NCBI GenBank assembly: GCA_019637105.1
Contig: JAHBWF010000008.1
Location: 1 to 64,000 of the forward strand
DNA length: 64,000 bases
Reading direction: 5' to 3'
DNA from: Labilithrix sp.
GTDB lineage: Bacteria > Myxococcota_A > Polyangia > Polyangiales > Polyangiaceae
The notes under the pieces are model-generated. The model did not search any database and was not told the origin of the DNA. It worked only from the letters and a program-made list of their open reading frames with translations. Positions 35,031 to 44,015 of the stretch are shown here, one piece after another; positions within the stretch are counted from its first letter, which is position 1; each line of letters opens with the position of its first letter. Position numbers and translations under genes: made by a program.

Positions 35031-36964
35031 GGATCGTCGCTCCCCCCGCCGCCCTCGCGCTCGCGCTCGCCGCGCTCGCCTTCGTCCTCGCGTGGACAGC
35101 GCCGCTCCGCGCGCAGGGGGTCGACGTCACCGCCAGCCTCGACGCGGACGAGATCGAGCTCGGCGACACCGTCACCTACACCCTCCAGGCGACGTCGACG
35201 ACGGGCGAGTCCCCGTCCGATCCGAGGCTCGCGCCGCCGGCCGGCTTCACCGTCGTCGACACCAGCGCCTCGCCGACCCACATGGTGTCGATCATCAACG
35301 GCCAGCGCTCGGATCGGCACGGCCTCACGGCGTCGTGGCGGCTCAGCGCGGGGCGCCTCGGCACGTTCACGATCGGCCCCGCGAGCGTCGCGATCGGCGG
35401 CGCGCGCAAGAGCGGCTCCGCCCAGCGCGTGACCGTCGTCCCGCCCGGGCAGGGCAAGCCGAGGCCGCGCCGCCCCGGACGCCAGCCGTTCGATCCGTTC
35501 GGCGGCGGCTCGCCGTTCGATCCCTTCAAGGGCCTCTTCCCCGGGATGGACGACGAGCCGGCGGATCCGTTCGGCGGCATCGGCACCGATCCGAAGCTCG
35601 CGCTCGAGACGGCGCGCGCGCCGACCGCGTTCCTCCACGCCACCGTCGACAAGACCCGCGCGGTCGTCGGCGAGCAGGTCACGCTCACCGTCTACCTCTA
35701 CGAGGACATCCGCGCCCGCCAGGGCCGGCCGACCGACGTCCACGAGGCGACGGCGACCGACTTCGTCAAGCGCTCGCTCGTCCAGGACGAGACGCGCGCG
35801 GTGCACGTCGGCAACGCGATGGTCGGCGGGCGCCCGTGGAGCGTGAAGCTCGTGCGCAAGAACGCGCTCTTCCCGATCAAGACCGGCCGGCTCTCGATCG
35901 CGCCGATGTCGCTGACGCTCTCGCACCTGCGCGTCGGCCTCCGCGAGAGCGAGACGCTCTACGTCGACGTGAGCGAGCCCCCCGTCGCGAACCGCCCGGC
36001 GGGCTACCAGATCGGCGACACCGGCGACTTCTCGCTCTCCGCCACGACGGCGCCGCGCAGCGTCGATCAGCACGGCGCCGTCGGCGTCACCGTCGAGCTC
36101 CGCGGCAGCGGCAACATGCCCGCGACGCTCCCGACGCCCGAGATCGCCGGCGTCGAGTGGCTCGAGCCGCAGACGGTCGACAGCCTCGGCCCCGTCTCGA
36201 ACGACAAGTTCGGCGGCACGCGGACGTTCTCCTACGTCGTCCGGCTGCAAAAGGACGGCGCGATCGATCTCGGCGAGATTCGCCTGCCGTACTTCGACCC
36301 GCAGACGCGGACCTACGAGATCGCGCGCGCGGCGCTCGGCATCGTCCAGGTCGCGAAGGGTCACGCGCGCGACGCCGGCGGCGAGGTCGCCGAGACGTTG
36401 CTCCCGGATCTGCCGCCGCCGCGCGCGGCCCTCGAGGGCAAGCGCGCCGAGGCGTTCTTGACCGAGCGCCCGATCTACTGGGCCGCGCTCTTCGGATCGC
36501 CGCTCGCCTGCGTCGCCGCGATCGCGCTGACGGGCGCCGTCCGCCGCGCGCGCGAGCGACGCGCCAACGCCGCGCCGTCGCCCGAGCGCGTCGCGCGCGA
36601 GCGGCGGGCCGAGGCCGAGGCCGCGCTGAAGCGCGACGACGGGAAGGCCGCCGCGGCCGCCGTGGCCCGGGCGCTCGAGGCCGAGCTCTTCGCGAGCACC
36701 GGCGTGAACGTCCGCGGCACCTCGGGCGAGGGCGCCGTCCGCGAGCTCGTCGACGCCGGCGTGACCGAGGCGACCGCCCGCGCGGCGATGCAGCTCGCGT
36801 CGGAGTGCGAGGACGCCCGCTTCTCGCCGGCGGGCGTGGAGATCGAGGCCGCGCGGGCGCTCTGGAGGCGCGCGAAGGAGGTCCTCGGCGCCGTCGCCGC
36901 GCACGCGCCGTCGCCGTCCTCCGCGCCGCCGCGCTCGCCGTCCCGAAGGAGCGACCCGGAGTGA
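35027..36964 (+). CDS. batD: BatD-like periplasmic/membrane protein
   Basis: 645 residues, ATGA overlap with the previous gene. Signal peptide ending near residue 29 (PLRAQG), several immunoglobulin-like beta domains typical of the BatD family (VDVTASLDADEIELGDTVTYTL at the first), an Asp/Phe/Gly-Pro repeat insertion (FDPFGGGSPFDPFKG), a TM helix near 487-505 and a cytosolic helical tail. BatD is the largest constant component of this operon and is thought to scaffold the VWA proteins. Confidence 0.9.
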   Translation: MRIVAPPAALALALAALAFVLAWTAPLRAQGVDVTASLDADEIELGDTVTYTLQATSTTGESPSDPRLAPPAGFTVVDTSASPTHMVSIINGQRSDRHGLTASWRLSAGRLGTFTIGPASVAIGGARKSGSAQRVTVVPPGQGKPRPRRPGRQPFDPFGGGSPFDPFKGLFPGMDDEPADPFGGIGTDPKLALETARAPTAFLHATVDKTRAVVGEQVTLTVYLYEDIRARQGRPTDVHEATATDFVKRSLVQDETRAVHVGNAMVGGRPWSVKLVRKNALFPIKTGRLSIAPMSLTLSHLRVGLRESETLYVDVSEPPVANRPAGYQIGDTGDFSLSATTAPRSVDQHGAVGVTVELRGSGNMPATLPTPEIAGVEWLEPQTVDSLGPVSNDKFGGTRTFSYVVRLQKDGAIDLGEIRLPYFDPQTRTYEIARAALGIVQVAKGHARDAGGEVAETLLPDLPPPRAALEGKRAEAFLTERPIYWAALFGSPLACVAAIALTGAVRRARERRANAAPSPERVARERRAEAEAALKRDDGKAAAAAVARALEAELFASTGVNVRGTSGEGAVRELVDAGVTEATARAAMQLASECEDARFSPAGVEIEAARALWRRAKEVLGAVAAHAPSPSSAPPRSPSRRSDPE

Positions 36965-37800
36965 GCCCGCGCGCCTTCTCCGCGGCGGTCCTCGCGTGCG
37001 TCGCCTTCGCCGGCTCGGCGCGGGCCGAAGAGGACGCTCCGCACGAGGAGACGGACCCGGCCGCCCTCTTCCGCGGCGCGCACGAGGCGCTCGTCGCCGA
37101 GCGGCCGGGCGAGGCGATCGCGAAGCTCGAGGCGCTCGCCGATCGCGGCGTCGTCGACGCGGTCGTCAGCTTCGATCGCGGGCTCGCGTACGCCGCGCGC
37201 GTGCGGGCGGGCGGAGAGCAGCCCGGCGACCTCGGGCGCGCCGCCCACGGCTTCGAGGAGACGCGCGAGCTCACGCGCGATCCGACCCTCGCGGCCGACG
37301 CCACGAGCGCGCTCGCGATCGTCCGCTCGGAGGTGGCGCGCCGTCGCTCGCGCGCCGGCGAGTCGGTCGAGCTCCAGCACGGCTCGTCGCTCGGCCGGTC
37401 GATCGTCGAGCTGTTGCCGGAGAACGCGTGGGCCGTCATCGCCGCCGCCATGACGCTCGCGCTCTCCGCCGCCATCCTGACGCGCCGGCGCGCCGCGTTC
37501 CCGCGCGCCAAGGTCGCCGCGACGACGTCCGCCGCGATCGCCGGCGCGCTCATGCTCGGCACGTCGGCGCTGGCGTGGGCCGCCCGCGACGCGCGCCTGC
37601 ACCTGCGCGAGGGCGTGGTCATCGCGCCGAACGCGCGGCTCCTCGACGCCCGGCACCTCGCGATGGACGGCGTCGCCCCCGTGCCCGAGGGCGCGCGCGC
37701 GCGGATCGTCGACGAGAGCGCCGGCTTCAGCCACGTCGTCGTCGGCGAGGCGGACGGCTACCTCCCGTCGAGCGCCGTCCTCCCGCTCGCCCGGCGCTAG
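36961..37800 (+). CDS. batE: BatE-like TPR membrane protein
   Basis: 279 residues from GTG 36961 (GTGA overlap). Signal peptide, a TPR region (FRGAHEALVAERPGEAIAKLEAL, FDRGLAYAARV), two TM helices (near 155-175 and 185-205) and a C-terminal SH3-like beta segment (GVVIAPNARLLDA...YLPSSAVLPL). This is the BatE layout and it ends the operon; the next gene is on the opposite strand. Confidence 0.85.
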   Translation: MSPRAFSAAVLACVAFAGSARAEEDAPHEETDPAALFRGAHEALVAERPGEAIAKLEALADRGVVDAVVSFDRGLAYAARVRAGGEQPGDLGRAAHGFEETRELTRDPTLAADATSALAIVRSEVARRRSRAGESVELQHGSSLGRSIVELLPENAWAVIAAAMTLALSAAILTRRRAAFPRAKVAATTSAAIAGALMLGTSALAWAARDARLHLREGVVIAPNARLLDARHLAMDGVAPVPEGARARIVDESAGFSHVVVGEADGYLPSSAVLPLARR

Positions 37801-37880
37801 CGGCGGCCGGCGGCGGCGACGGGAGGGCGCTTGGCTCGCCGGTGTCTCGCGGTGGTCCGACGAACCATGGCCTCAGGACG

Positions 37881-38768
37881 CTAGAGCGTCTTGAACCAGG
37901 CCCACGAGTGGGCCGCCGCCTCTCCGTAGAGCGGGTAGTGGGGCTGGTTGGGCACGACGCAGAAGACGACCGGCTTGCCCGCCGCGCAGCCGTCGTACGC
38001 CTCGCAGATCGCCGGAGACGACGGGCTCCGGGTCTGCTGACACCCGGCGCGGCTCGCCCAGTAGGCCGCGCCGAACTCGCCGCCGCCGGGATCGTCGAGC
38101 GCGCCGTGCGTCACGAACGTCGCGAGCCCGATCGCGTTGGGGCAGTCGACGGCGCCGGCGCCGTCGCGCGTCTGCGGCGCGCCGCCGGCGTGGATCGCCA
38201 TCGCCGAGAGGAGGCCGGGCTTCTTGCAGGCGATCTCGTTGAGCTGGTAGCCGCCCTTGCTGTAGCCGAAGCCCCAGATCTTCGACGCGTCGATCGAGAA
38301 GCGCTCCTTCAACGCGAGGATCATGACCTCGATGAGCCGCTGGTCGCGGTTCTGATCGTACGGCGTGAAGAGGTCCACCGAGCCCTCCGGGTAGGCGACG
38401 ATCGCCTCGTCGCCGGTCGACGCCTCGAGCTTCGCGAACGCGACGAACCCCGCCGCGGTCCCGCCGTCGCCGTGGAGCGCGAGGATCAGCGGATAGGAGC
38501 GCGCGGCGTCGTACGTCTTCGGGACGGAGAGGACGTACGTGCGCGGGGCGCCGTCGACGTCGATCGTCTCGGTCGTCGTGTTCATCTTCGACTCGGCCGG
38601 GGGCGGGTCGGTCGTCTCGCCGTCTCGCGTGCCGGAGTCGTCCTCGGGTCGGTCGCCGGCGTCGGCCTGCGACGAATCGCCGGGCGTGCTCGCCGGCTCG
38701 TCGTCGGAGCACGCTCCCATCAGGCACAACGCGAAGACGGCGCTCAAGCCATGAAACCAAGATCGCAT
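37881..38768 (-). CDS. Secreted LpqC/PHB-depolymerase-like esterase lipoprotein
   Basis: 295 residues. Lipobox LMGAC (Cys20), then an Asp/Ser/Pro-rich linker and an esterase domain with HGDGGTAAG oxyanion loop and GYSKG nucleophile elbow (Ser170). Downstream HGALDDPGGG and QPHYPLYG supply the probable acid and histidine. The pattern matches the poly(3-hydroxybutyrate) depolymerase/feruloyl esterase family. Exact substrate unknown. ATG 38768 follows TACGCT by 6 nt, with GAAGGG in between. Confidence 0.85.
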   Translation of the reverse strand: MRSWFHGLSAVFALCLMGACSDDEPASTPGDSSQADAGDRPEDDSGTRDGETTDPPPAESKMNTTTETIDVDGAPRTYVLSVPKTYDAARSYPLILALHGDGGTAAGFVAFAKLEASTGDEAIVAYPEGSVDLFTPYDQNRDQRLIEVMILALKERFSIDASKIWGFGYSKGGYQLNEIACKKPGLLSAMAIHAGGAPQTRDGAGAVDCPNAIGLATFVTHGALDDPGGGEFGAAYWASRAGCQQTRSPSSPAICEAYDGCAAGKPVVFCVVPNQPHYPLYGEAAAHSWAWFKTL

Positions 38769-38774
38769 CCCTTC

Positions 38775-38780
38775 AGCGTA
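38775..38780 (-). promoter_or_regulatory. -10 element (TACGCT) of the esterase gene
   Basis: TACGCT on the minus strand ends 6 nt before ATG 38768. Divergent from the gene at 38934. Confidence 0.4.
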
Positions 38781-38920
38781 GTCATCTCCGGCCGGTTCGT
38801 CAGGGTCCAACCGGCGGCGGGGCGTCGCTCGATCGGACGACGCCCGCTCCCCGCCGCGCTCCCCCGACCCGTGCGCGGGCACGGGCTCCGAGCTTCGCCC
38901 ACGGAGGCGTCGCAACTTGG

Positions 38921-38926
38921 TAGCCT
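38921..38926 (+). promoter_or_regulatory. -10 element (TAGCCT) of the calcium-repeat protein gene
   Basis: TAGCCT ends 7 nt before ATG 38934. Confidence 0.4.
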
Positions 38927-38933
38927 GGTCGAG

Positions 38934-39779
38934 ATGTGGCCCCTGCTCCTCGGCGCGCTGGCGACCGCCGCGCCCGACCCGCGCGACACGGACGGCGACG
39001 GCATCCCCGACGTGGAGGAGGACACGAACCACAACGGCGTCGTCGATCCGGGCGAGAGCGATCCGCGGAGCGCCGACACCGACCACGACAACGTCCCCGA
39101 CGCCGTGGAGCGCGAGCTCGGCACCGATCCGCGCCGCGCGTCGGACGTCCCGCCGATCCCGGAGCCGCTCTACATCGATCTCATCCGCAACCTCGGCTCG
39201 GGCCGCGGCGAGCTCGAGGCGAACGTGCTCGCCACGACCTCGTTCGACGCGGTCGCGTGGGCGCCCGAGATCGAGTACACGCCCCTGCCCGGCTTTGGGC
39301 TCGAGCTCGAGCTCCCGCTCAGGAACGGGGAGCTCGAGGCGATCAAGGGCGGCGCCCAGGCGACGCTCGGGTCCATCGACACGCGGCGGCTCGAGGTCGG
39401 CGCCCTCGGCATCTACGAGCACTCGCTCGACGGGCGAGAGCGGCGGGCGTCGCTCACCGCGGTGACCGGCGTGCGCTTCTCCCACATGCTGCAGGGGCTC
39501 GTGATCGTCGGGCCCACCGTCGACTTCGGGCCGTCGCGGCCCGCGCCGGGCGCGACCCTGCACCCGAGCCTCTTCGCGCAGGCGAGCCGCTACTTCACCG
39601 CCGGCGTCGAGCTCGGCTACCGCGTCGCGCGCGACGAGCGCACCGTCGCGACGGTGCTCCCCCAGGTCCACGTCAACCCGCTCTCTCAGCTCAAGGTGCA
39701 GCTCGGCATGGGCGTGAACGCGCGCGTCGGGCTGAACGTGCGTCCGCTCGCCGCCCTCCGCGTCTCGGTCGAGCACTGA
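38934..39779 (+). CDS. Secreted protein with thrombospondin type-3-like calcium repeats
   Basis: 281 residues. A short signal peptide (MWPLLLGALATAAP) is followed by calcium-binding repeats DTDGDGIPDVEEDTNHNG and DTDHDNVPDAVERELGTDP (about 19-64), the type-3 thrombospondin pattern. The remaining about 200 residues are strand-rich with alternating polar/nonpolar residues and end in RVSVEH, possibly an outer-membrane beta-barrel. This combination (calcium repeats before a barrel) is seen in myxobacterial surface proteins. No enzyme motif is visible. Confidence 0.72.
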   Translation: MWPLLLGALATAAPDPRDTDGDGIPDVEEDTNHNGVVDPGESDPRSADTDHDNVPDAVERELGTDPRRASDVPPIPEPLYIDLIRNLGSGRGELEANVLATTSFDAVAWAPEIEYTPLPGFGLELELPLRNGELEAIKGGAQATLGSIDTRRLEVGALGIYEHSLDGRERRASLTAVTGVRFSHMLQGLVIVGPTVDFGPSRPAPGATLHPSLFAQASRYFTAGVELGYRVARDERTVATVLPQVHVNPLSQLKVQLGMGVNARVGLNVRPLAALRVSVEH

Positions 39780-39877
39780 CGGCGCGCCCGCGCCGGGAGG
39801 ACGCGCCCGCGGACTTGCAGGGGCGCGAGACGCGCGTAGACTAACGGTAACTAACGACCGCTACCCTCCGCTAGTAT

Positions 39878-39899
39878 CCCGAGCCCGCAAGGGCTCGGG
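39878..39899. other. 9-bp hairpin with GCAA tetraloop upstream of the toxin-antitoxin genes
   Basis: Arms cccgagccc and gggctcggg close on the GNRA loop gcaa, which makes a very stable RNA hairpin. It lies 46 bp before the antitoxin start, between TA-rich hexamers (ctaacggtaactaacg, ctagtatc) and the gene, so it would be in the 5' leader. No T-run follows; a leader structure or operator is more likely than a terminator. Confidence 0.55.
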
Positions 39900-39945
39900 C
39901 ACGGGAAACGAGACTCAGGACGCTGGCTCTCGACCGTCCGAAGGC

Positions 39946-40710
39946 ATGACGATGACGACCCTCGCCGCGAAGCTCAGCACCCACGCCCAGGCGGAGCTCG
40001 TCGAGCTCGGCCGCGCCGCAGAGCGAGCGTCGCGCGGCCGGCCGGCGCCGGCCGAGGTGGGGCTCAAGGGCCGCTCCCCCGTCGCCGAGGACGAGGTCGT
40101 CGTGATCGTCCTGAGCCGCCACGCCGCGCTGGTGAGCCGCGTGACCGTCAAGGGGCGGGCGCTCGACGTCCGCGAGCTCCGCCGCCGCCTCGCCGGGGCC
40201 GAGGTCGCGGTGGAGCGCTTCGTCGACGCGCACCGGGACGTCGCCCCGCCGCGGCTCGCGCGCAGCGAGGCGGCGATGCTCGACGACGCCGGCTTCGTCG
40301 ACGCGACGACCGAGGCCGGCGGCGCGCTCGAGCGGTCCCGCATCGAGCTCGACATCCTGCTCGCCGAGAGCCTCACGCTCGAGGAGGCCGCCCGCGCGCT
40401 CGCGGTGAGCACCGGCCGCCTCCGCCAGCGGCTCGGGCCGACGTCGCGCACGCTCTACGGGATCAAGGACGGGCGGGCGTGGCGCATCCCGAAGTTCCAG
40501 TTCGCGTCGAAGGGCAAGCTGGTCCGCGGGATCGAGCGCGTCCTGCCGCGCCTCCGGCCGGACGCCCACCCGCTCGCCGTCGCGGCCTGGTTCTCGACCC
40601 CGCATCAAGACCTCGTCGTCGGCGACCGTGAGGAGCGCGTCACTCCGCGCGCGTGGCTCCTCGCGGGGCGCGATCCGAACGTCGTGGCCGAGCTCGCCGA
40701 GGAAGTCTGA
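39946..40710 (+). CDS. Antitoxin of a RES-type toxin-antitoxin pair
   Basis: 254 residues. The central part has a helix-turn-helix-like segment (LTLEEAARALAVSTGRLRQRLG). The C-terminus (VAAWFSTPHQDLVVGD...TPRAWLLAGRDPNVVAELAEEV) fits the toxin-binding domain of Xre/MbcA/ParS-type antitoxins. Those are usually about 150 residues; here an extra N-terminal domain of about 120 residues with no recognised fold is present. The toxin gene follows after 3 bp. Autoregulation is expected from the family, and the upstream GCAA hairpin is a candidate control element. A second in-frame ATG at 39952 is possible. Confidence 0.75.
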   Translation: MTMTTLAAKLSTHAQAELVELGRAAERASRGRPAPAEVGLKGRSPVAEDEVVVIVLSRHAALVSRVTVKGRALDVRELRRRLAGAEVAVERFVDAHRDVAPPRLARSEAAMLDDAGFVDATTEAGGALERSRIELDILLAESLTLEEAARALAVSTGRLRQRLGPTSRTLYGIKDGRAWRIPKFQFASKGKLVRGIERVLPRLRPDAHPLAVAAWFSTPHQDLVVGDREERVTPRAWLLAGRDPNVVAELAEEV

Positions 40711-40713
40711 CGG

Positions 40714-41328
40714 GTGGCGAAGCTCCCCGAGCCGCCCCGGCCGCTCACCACGCCTCCCGAGACGAAGCTCCTCCTCGCGGGCGCCCGCCTCTGGCGCATC
40801 TACATGCGCGGCGGCCGGCGCCCGACGAGCTTCGGCGACTTCCGCGCGTTCGGCCCGACGAGCTCGCGCTTCGACCATCACGACACGCCGCCGCGCGTGC
40901 AGGCGAAGGGCATCCTCTACGCCGCCGACGATCCGACGACGTGCCTGGCGGAGGCGTTCCAGGCGACGCGCGTGATCGATCGACACGCGGGCGAGCCGTG
41001 GCTCGTCGGCTTCGAGACGGCGCGCGACCTGACGCTCCTCGACCTGACCGGCGCGTGGCCGACGCGCGCCGGCGCGTCGATGGCGATCAACTCGGGCCCG
41101 CGGCCTCGGGCGCGCCGCTGGTCGCAGGCGATCTACGACGCGTACGCGGGCGTCGAGGGGCTCTGGTACGCCTCGTCGATGCACGCCAACCGACCGTCGG
41201 TCGCCCTCTACGAGCGCGCCGAGGCGGCGGTGCCGAAGACGCCGTCGTTCCACCGCGCGCTGTCGGATCCGGCGATCCGCGGGCGGATCGACGCGGCCGC
41301 GATGCGCCTCGGCTACCGGCTCGTCTGA
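40714..41328 (+). CDS. RES-domain toxin (NAD+ phosphorylase family)
   Basis: 204 residues, GTG start, 3 bp after the antitoxin gene. RES toxins degrade NAD+. The conserved arginine (LWRIY, Arg28), SSRFDHH, the ILYAADDPTTCLAEAF segment with Glu80 and a downstream WYASSMH serine match the Arg-Glu-Ser pattern that names the family. Cotranscription and near-overlap with the preceding antitoxin-like gene confirm the type. All catalytic-type residues appear intact, so the toxin should be active. Confidence 0.85.
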   Translation: MAKLPEPPRPLTTPPETKLLLAGARLWRIYMRGGRRPTSFGDFRAFGPTSSRFDHHDTPPRVQAKGILYAADDPTTCLAEAFQATRVIDRHAGEPWLVGFETARDLTLLDLTGAWPTRAGASMAINSGPRPRARRWSQAIYDAYAGVEGLWYASSMHANRPSVALYERAEAAVPKTPSFHRALSDPAIRGRIDAAAMRLGYRLV

Positions 41329-41465
41329 GGGTCGGGATCGCGCCCTTCGACGCCCTGCGGCGAGCGCCCGGCCGCTCGGCCGTGACGCGGCGCCTCGGAC
41401 GGCCGAGCCGTTCGTGCTCGCAACGATGGACCTCTCGCGCGAGCTGATTCATAGTCCGGCCTTCG

Positions 41466-43097
41466 ATGAGCCCCGCGTTCGTCACAGAGTGGCTGAACTT
41501 GGCCGTCCGCTGGATCCACGTCATCGCCGGGATCATGTGGATCGGCAGCTCGCTGTTCTTCAACTGGCTCGACGCCAGGATCGAGAAGAACGAGCGCACC
41601 AAGGAGAAGGGCATCGAGGGCGAGCTCTGGATGGTCCACTCCGGCGGCTTCTACGACGTCGAGAAGACGCTCGTCGCGCCCAAGGTGATGCCCAAGCACC
41701 TCCACTGGTTCAAGTGGGAGGCGATGTTCACGATGCTCTCGGGCTGGCTCCTGCTCGACATCGTGTTCTTCCAGGGCGGCGCCGTCACGCTCGTCGATCC
41801 GAACGTCTCCGACCTCTCTCCCGCCGCCGCGGTCGCGCTGTCGATCGGCGTGCTCGTCGCGTCGTGGTTCGTCTACGACCTGCTCTGGCGCTCTCCCTTG
41901 ACGGCGAACGTGCCCGTCGGCGCGGCGATCACCTACGGCCTCGTCGTCGGCGTCCTGTTCTTCCTCGCCCACAAGGTCAGCGGACGCGCCGCGTTCCTCC
42001 TGACGGGCGGGATGATGGGCACGTGGATGGCGACCAACGTCTGGGTGCACATCATCCCCGCGCAGAAGGGCCTGGTGAAGGCCGTCACCGAGGGCCGGAA
42101 GCCGGACGAGAAGCTCGCCAAGCACGCCAAGACGCGCTCGCGGCACAACAACTACATGACCTATCCCGTGGTGCTCATCATGTTGAGCAACCACTTCCCC
42201 GGCGTCTACGGCCACCCGCACAACTGGGTCATCCTCGCCGGGCTCATCGTCCTCGGCGCCTCCATCCGCCACCTCCAGAACGTCAAGAAGGAGCTCGCGC
42301 CGGGGATCCTCGTCGCGGTCCTCCTGGTGCTCCTGACGATCGCGCACTCGTCGCTCACCACGGCCCCGACGAGCGCGGGCGGCGCCGGCGCCGATCCGAC
42401 CGCGCCGCTCACGCCGACGACGCCCCAGACGCAGGGCGGCCCGGAGAAGGTCGCCAACGAGTCGGTGGTCGGCGTCGTGAAGGGCACGGTGAACCTCGAG
42501 GGGACGCCGCCGCCGAACAAGGTCCTCAACGTCGGGACGTGCACGAGCGACGTCCAGGGTCCCGTCACCTCGGACGCCGTCCTCTCGAAGGACGGGAAGC
42601 TCCAGAACGCGTTCGTCTGGATCAAGATCGGGCTCGACGCCTACAAGGGCCCGGCCGCCCCCGGCGATCCCGTCGTCATCGACCAGAAGGGCTGCATGTA
42701 CAAGCCCCACGTCGTCGGCGCTCGCGTCGGGCAGAAGGTCGTCTTCCTCAACAGCGATCCGGTCCTGCACAACGTGCGGGCGGTCGCGGAGACGAACGCG
42801 ACCTTCAACGACATGATGCCGACGAAGGACATGCGCCTCGAGAAGGTCTTCGACAAGACCGAGGTCCCCGTCCGCGCGAAGTGCGACGTCCACCCCTGGA
42901 TGAGCGCGTTCGTCGGCGTCGTCCCCCACCCGTTCTACGCGGTGAGCGGCGAGGCCGGCGAGTTCTCGCTCGTGAACGTGCCGGAGGGGACGTACGAGAT
43001 CGAGGCGTGGCACGAGGTCTTCGGCCGTCAGACCCAGAAGATCACGGTCAAGGCCCGCGAGACCGCGCCGGTCTCGCTGACCTTCCGGGTCGAGTAG
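41466..43097 (+). CDS. puuD: Membrane urate oxidase PuuD fused to a C-terminal type-1 copper domain
   Basis: 543 residues. The N-terminal about 300 residues form the PuuD membrane domain with about eight TM helices (WIHVIAGIMWIGSSLFF at the start, HPHNWVILAGLIVLGASIRHLQNVKKE near the end). PuuD oxidises urate to 5-hydroxyisourate. The characterised family passes electrons to a fused cytochrome c domain. No CxxCH haem motif exists here. Instead a Thr/Pro linker (about 300-335) leads to a cupredoxin domain with His435 (LHN), Cys473, His476 and Met479 in C-D-V-H-P-W-M, the amicyanin-like spacing, then a carboxypeptidase-regulatory-like beta module. Copper would thus replace haem as the internal electron acceptor; this is inference. 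UraH and allantoicase genes lie immediately downstream. Confidence 0.88.
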   Translation: MSPAFVTEWLNLAVRWIHVIAGIMWIGSSLFFNWLDARIEKNERTKEKGIEGELWMVHSGGFYDVEKTLVAPKVMPKHLHWFKWEAMFTMLSGWLLLDIVFFQGGAVTLVDPNVSDLSPAAAVALSIGVLVASWFVYDLLWRSPLTANVPVGAAITYGLVVGVLFFLAHKVSGRAAFLLTGGMMGTWMATNVWVHIIPAQKGLVKAVTEGRKPDEKLAKHAKTRSRHNNYMTYPVVLIMLSNHFPGVYGHPHNWVILAGLIVLGASIRHLQNVKKELAPGILVAVLLVLLTIAHSSLTTAPTSAGGAGADPTAPLTPTTPQTQGGPEKVANESVVGVVKGTVNLEGTPPPNKVLNVGTCTSDVQGPVTSDAVLSKDGKLQNAFVWIKIGLDAYKGPAAPGDPVVIDQKGCMYKPHVVGARVGQKVVFLNSDPVLHNVRAVAETNATFNDMMPTKDMRLEKVFDKTEVPVRAKCDVHPWMSAFVGVVPHPFYAVSGEAGEFSLVNVPEGTYEIEAWHEVFGRQTQKITVKARETAPVSLTFRVE

Positions 43098-43125
43098 ACC
43101 TTCCCGCGGGCCGTGGGCGACCTGC

Positions 43126-43131
43126 TATCGT
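43126..43131 (+). promoter_or_regulatory. -10 element (TATCGT) of the lipoprotein gene
   Basis: TATCGT ends 8 nt before GTG 43140. It argues for GTG 43140 over an earlier in-frame GTG at 43113. Confidence 0.45.
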
Positions 43132-43139
43132 CGAGCTCG

Positions 43140-44009
43140 GTGAGCCGTCGCGCGCGATCGAGCCCGGGCTTTCTCACGGCGGCGCTGCTCGCCGTCGCGG
43201 CGCCGGCGTGCTCGCTCCTGTTCGCGACCGACCTCGACGGCGCGCGCGGCGCGGCGGACCCCGACGCCGAAGCCGCCGAGGCGGCCGCCGACGCTCTGAC
43301 CGACGGCGAGCGCGACGACGTCGCCCCGCGCGACGGCGGCGACGGCGGCGACGCCGACGCGGGCTCGCGAGGGTGCGCGTCGTACGATCCGGCTCCCGAC
43401 TTCTGCGAGGACTTCGACGACGGGCCGCTCGCGCGCGGCTGGACCAAGCTCCAGGAGCAGAGCGGGACGCTCGCGTTCGACCCGCTCGCCTACTCGCCGC
43501 CGCGGTCGGGCCGCGCCAACCTGAACGATGCGCCGAGCTGCTCGTACACGCGCTTCGAGCGGAGCATCTCCGGCGTCGGGTCGAAGCGCGTCGAGGTCCG
43601 CGCGCAGCTCCGCCCCACGGGGCCCTGGAGCCGCACCTTCACGCTCTTCACCGTGCACATCCGGTCGTGCGCCGTCCTCTTCTACGTCCACCCGAACGGC
43701 GCCGGGGCGATCGACAGCTCCTCGATCAACATCCAGTCGGGCGACCCGTTGACGAACGACGAGCGCGACGTCAAGGGCGGCCCCAGGCTGAACGAGTGGA
43801 CCGACCTCTGGTTCGAGGCCGTCCCGAACGCGACGAGCGGGAGCTCCCTCACGATCTCGTTCCACCACGAAGACGGCTCCGTCGAGGAGACGACCGTGAA
43901 CGCGCCGCAGTGCCGGGTGGGTGGCGACCTCTTCGTCGCCCCGGGCTTCCACTGCGAGGACGGCACCGGCGAGGTCCGCTACGACGACGTCCGCGCCTAC
44001 TGGGAGTAG
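43140..44009 (+). CDS. Secreted lipoprotein with lectin/LamG-like domain
   Basis: 289 residues. Lipobox APAC (Cys24), then an Asp/Ala-rich tract with DGGDGGDADAGS and a beta-sandwich-like domain starting FCEDFDDGPLARGWTKL, typical of concanavalin-like (LamG) proteins of myxobacteria. No catalytic motif is visible. It lies between puuD and the opposite-strand uraH gene but its sequence suggests no link to purine metabolism. Confidence 0.7.
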   Translation: MSRRARSSPGFLTAALLAVAAPACSLLFATDLDGARGAADPDAEAAEAAADALTDGERDDVAPRDGGDGGDADAGSRGCASYDPAPDFCEDFDDGPLARGWTKLQEQSGTLAFDPLAYSPPRSGRANLNDAPSCSYTRFERSISGVGSKRVEVRAQLRPTGPWSRTFTLFTVHIRSCAVLFYVHPNGAGAIDSSSINIQSGDPLTNDERDVKGGPRLNEWTDLWFEAVPNATSGSSLTISFHHEDGSVEETTVNAPQCRVGGDLFVAPGFHCEDGTGEVRYDDVRAYWE

Positions 44010-44015
44010 CGCCGC

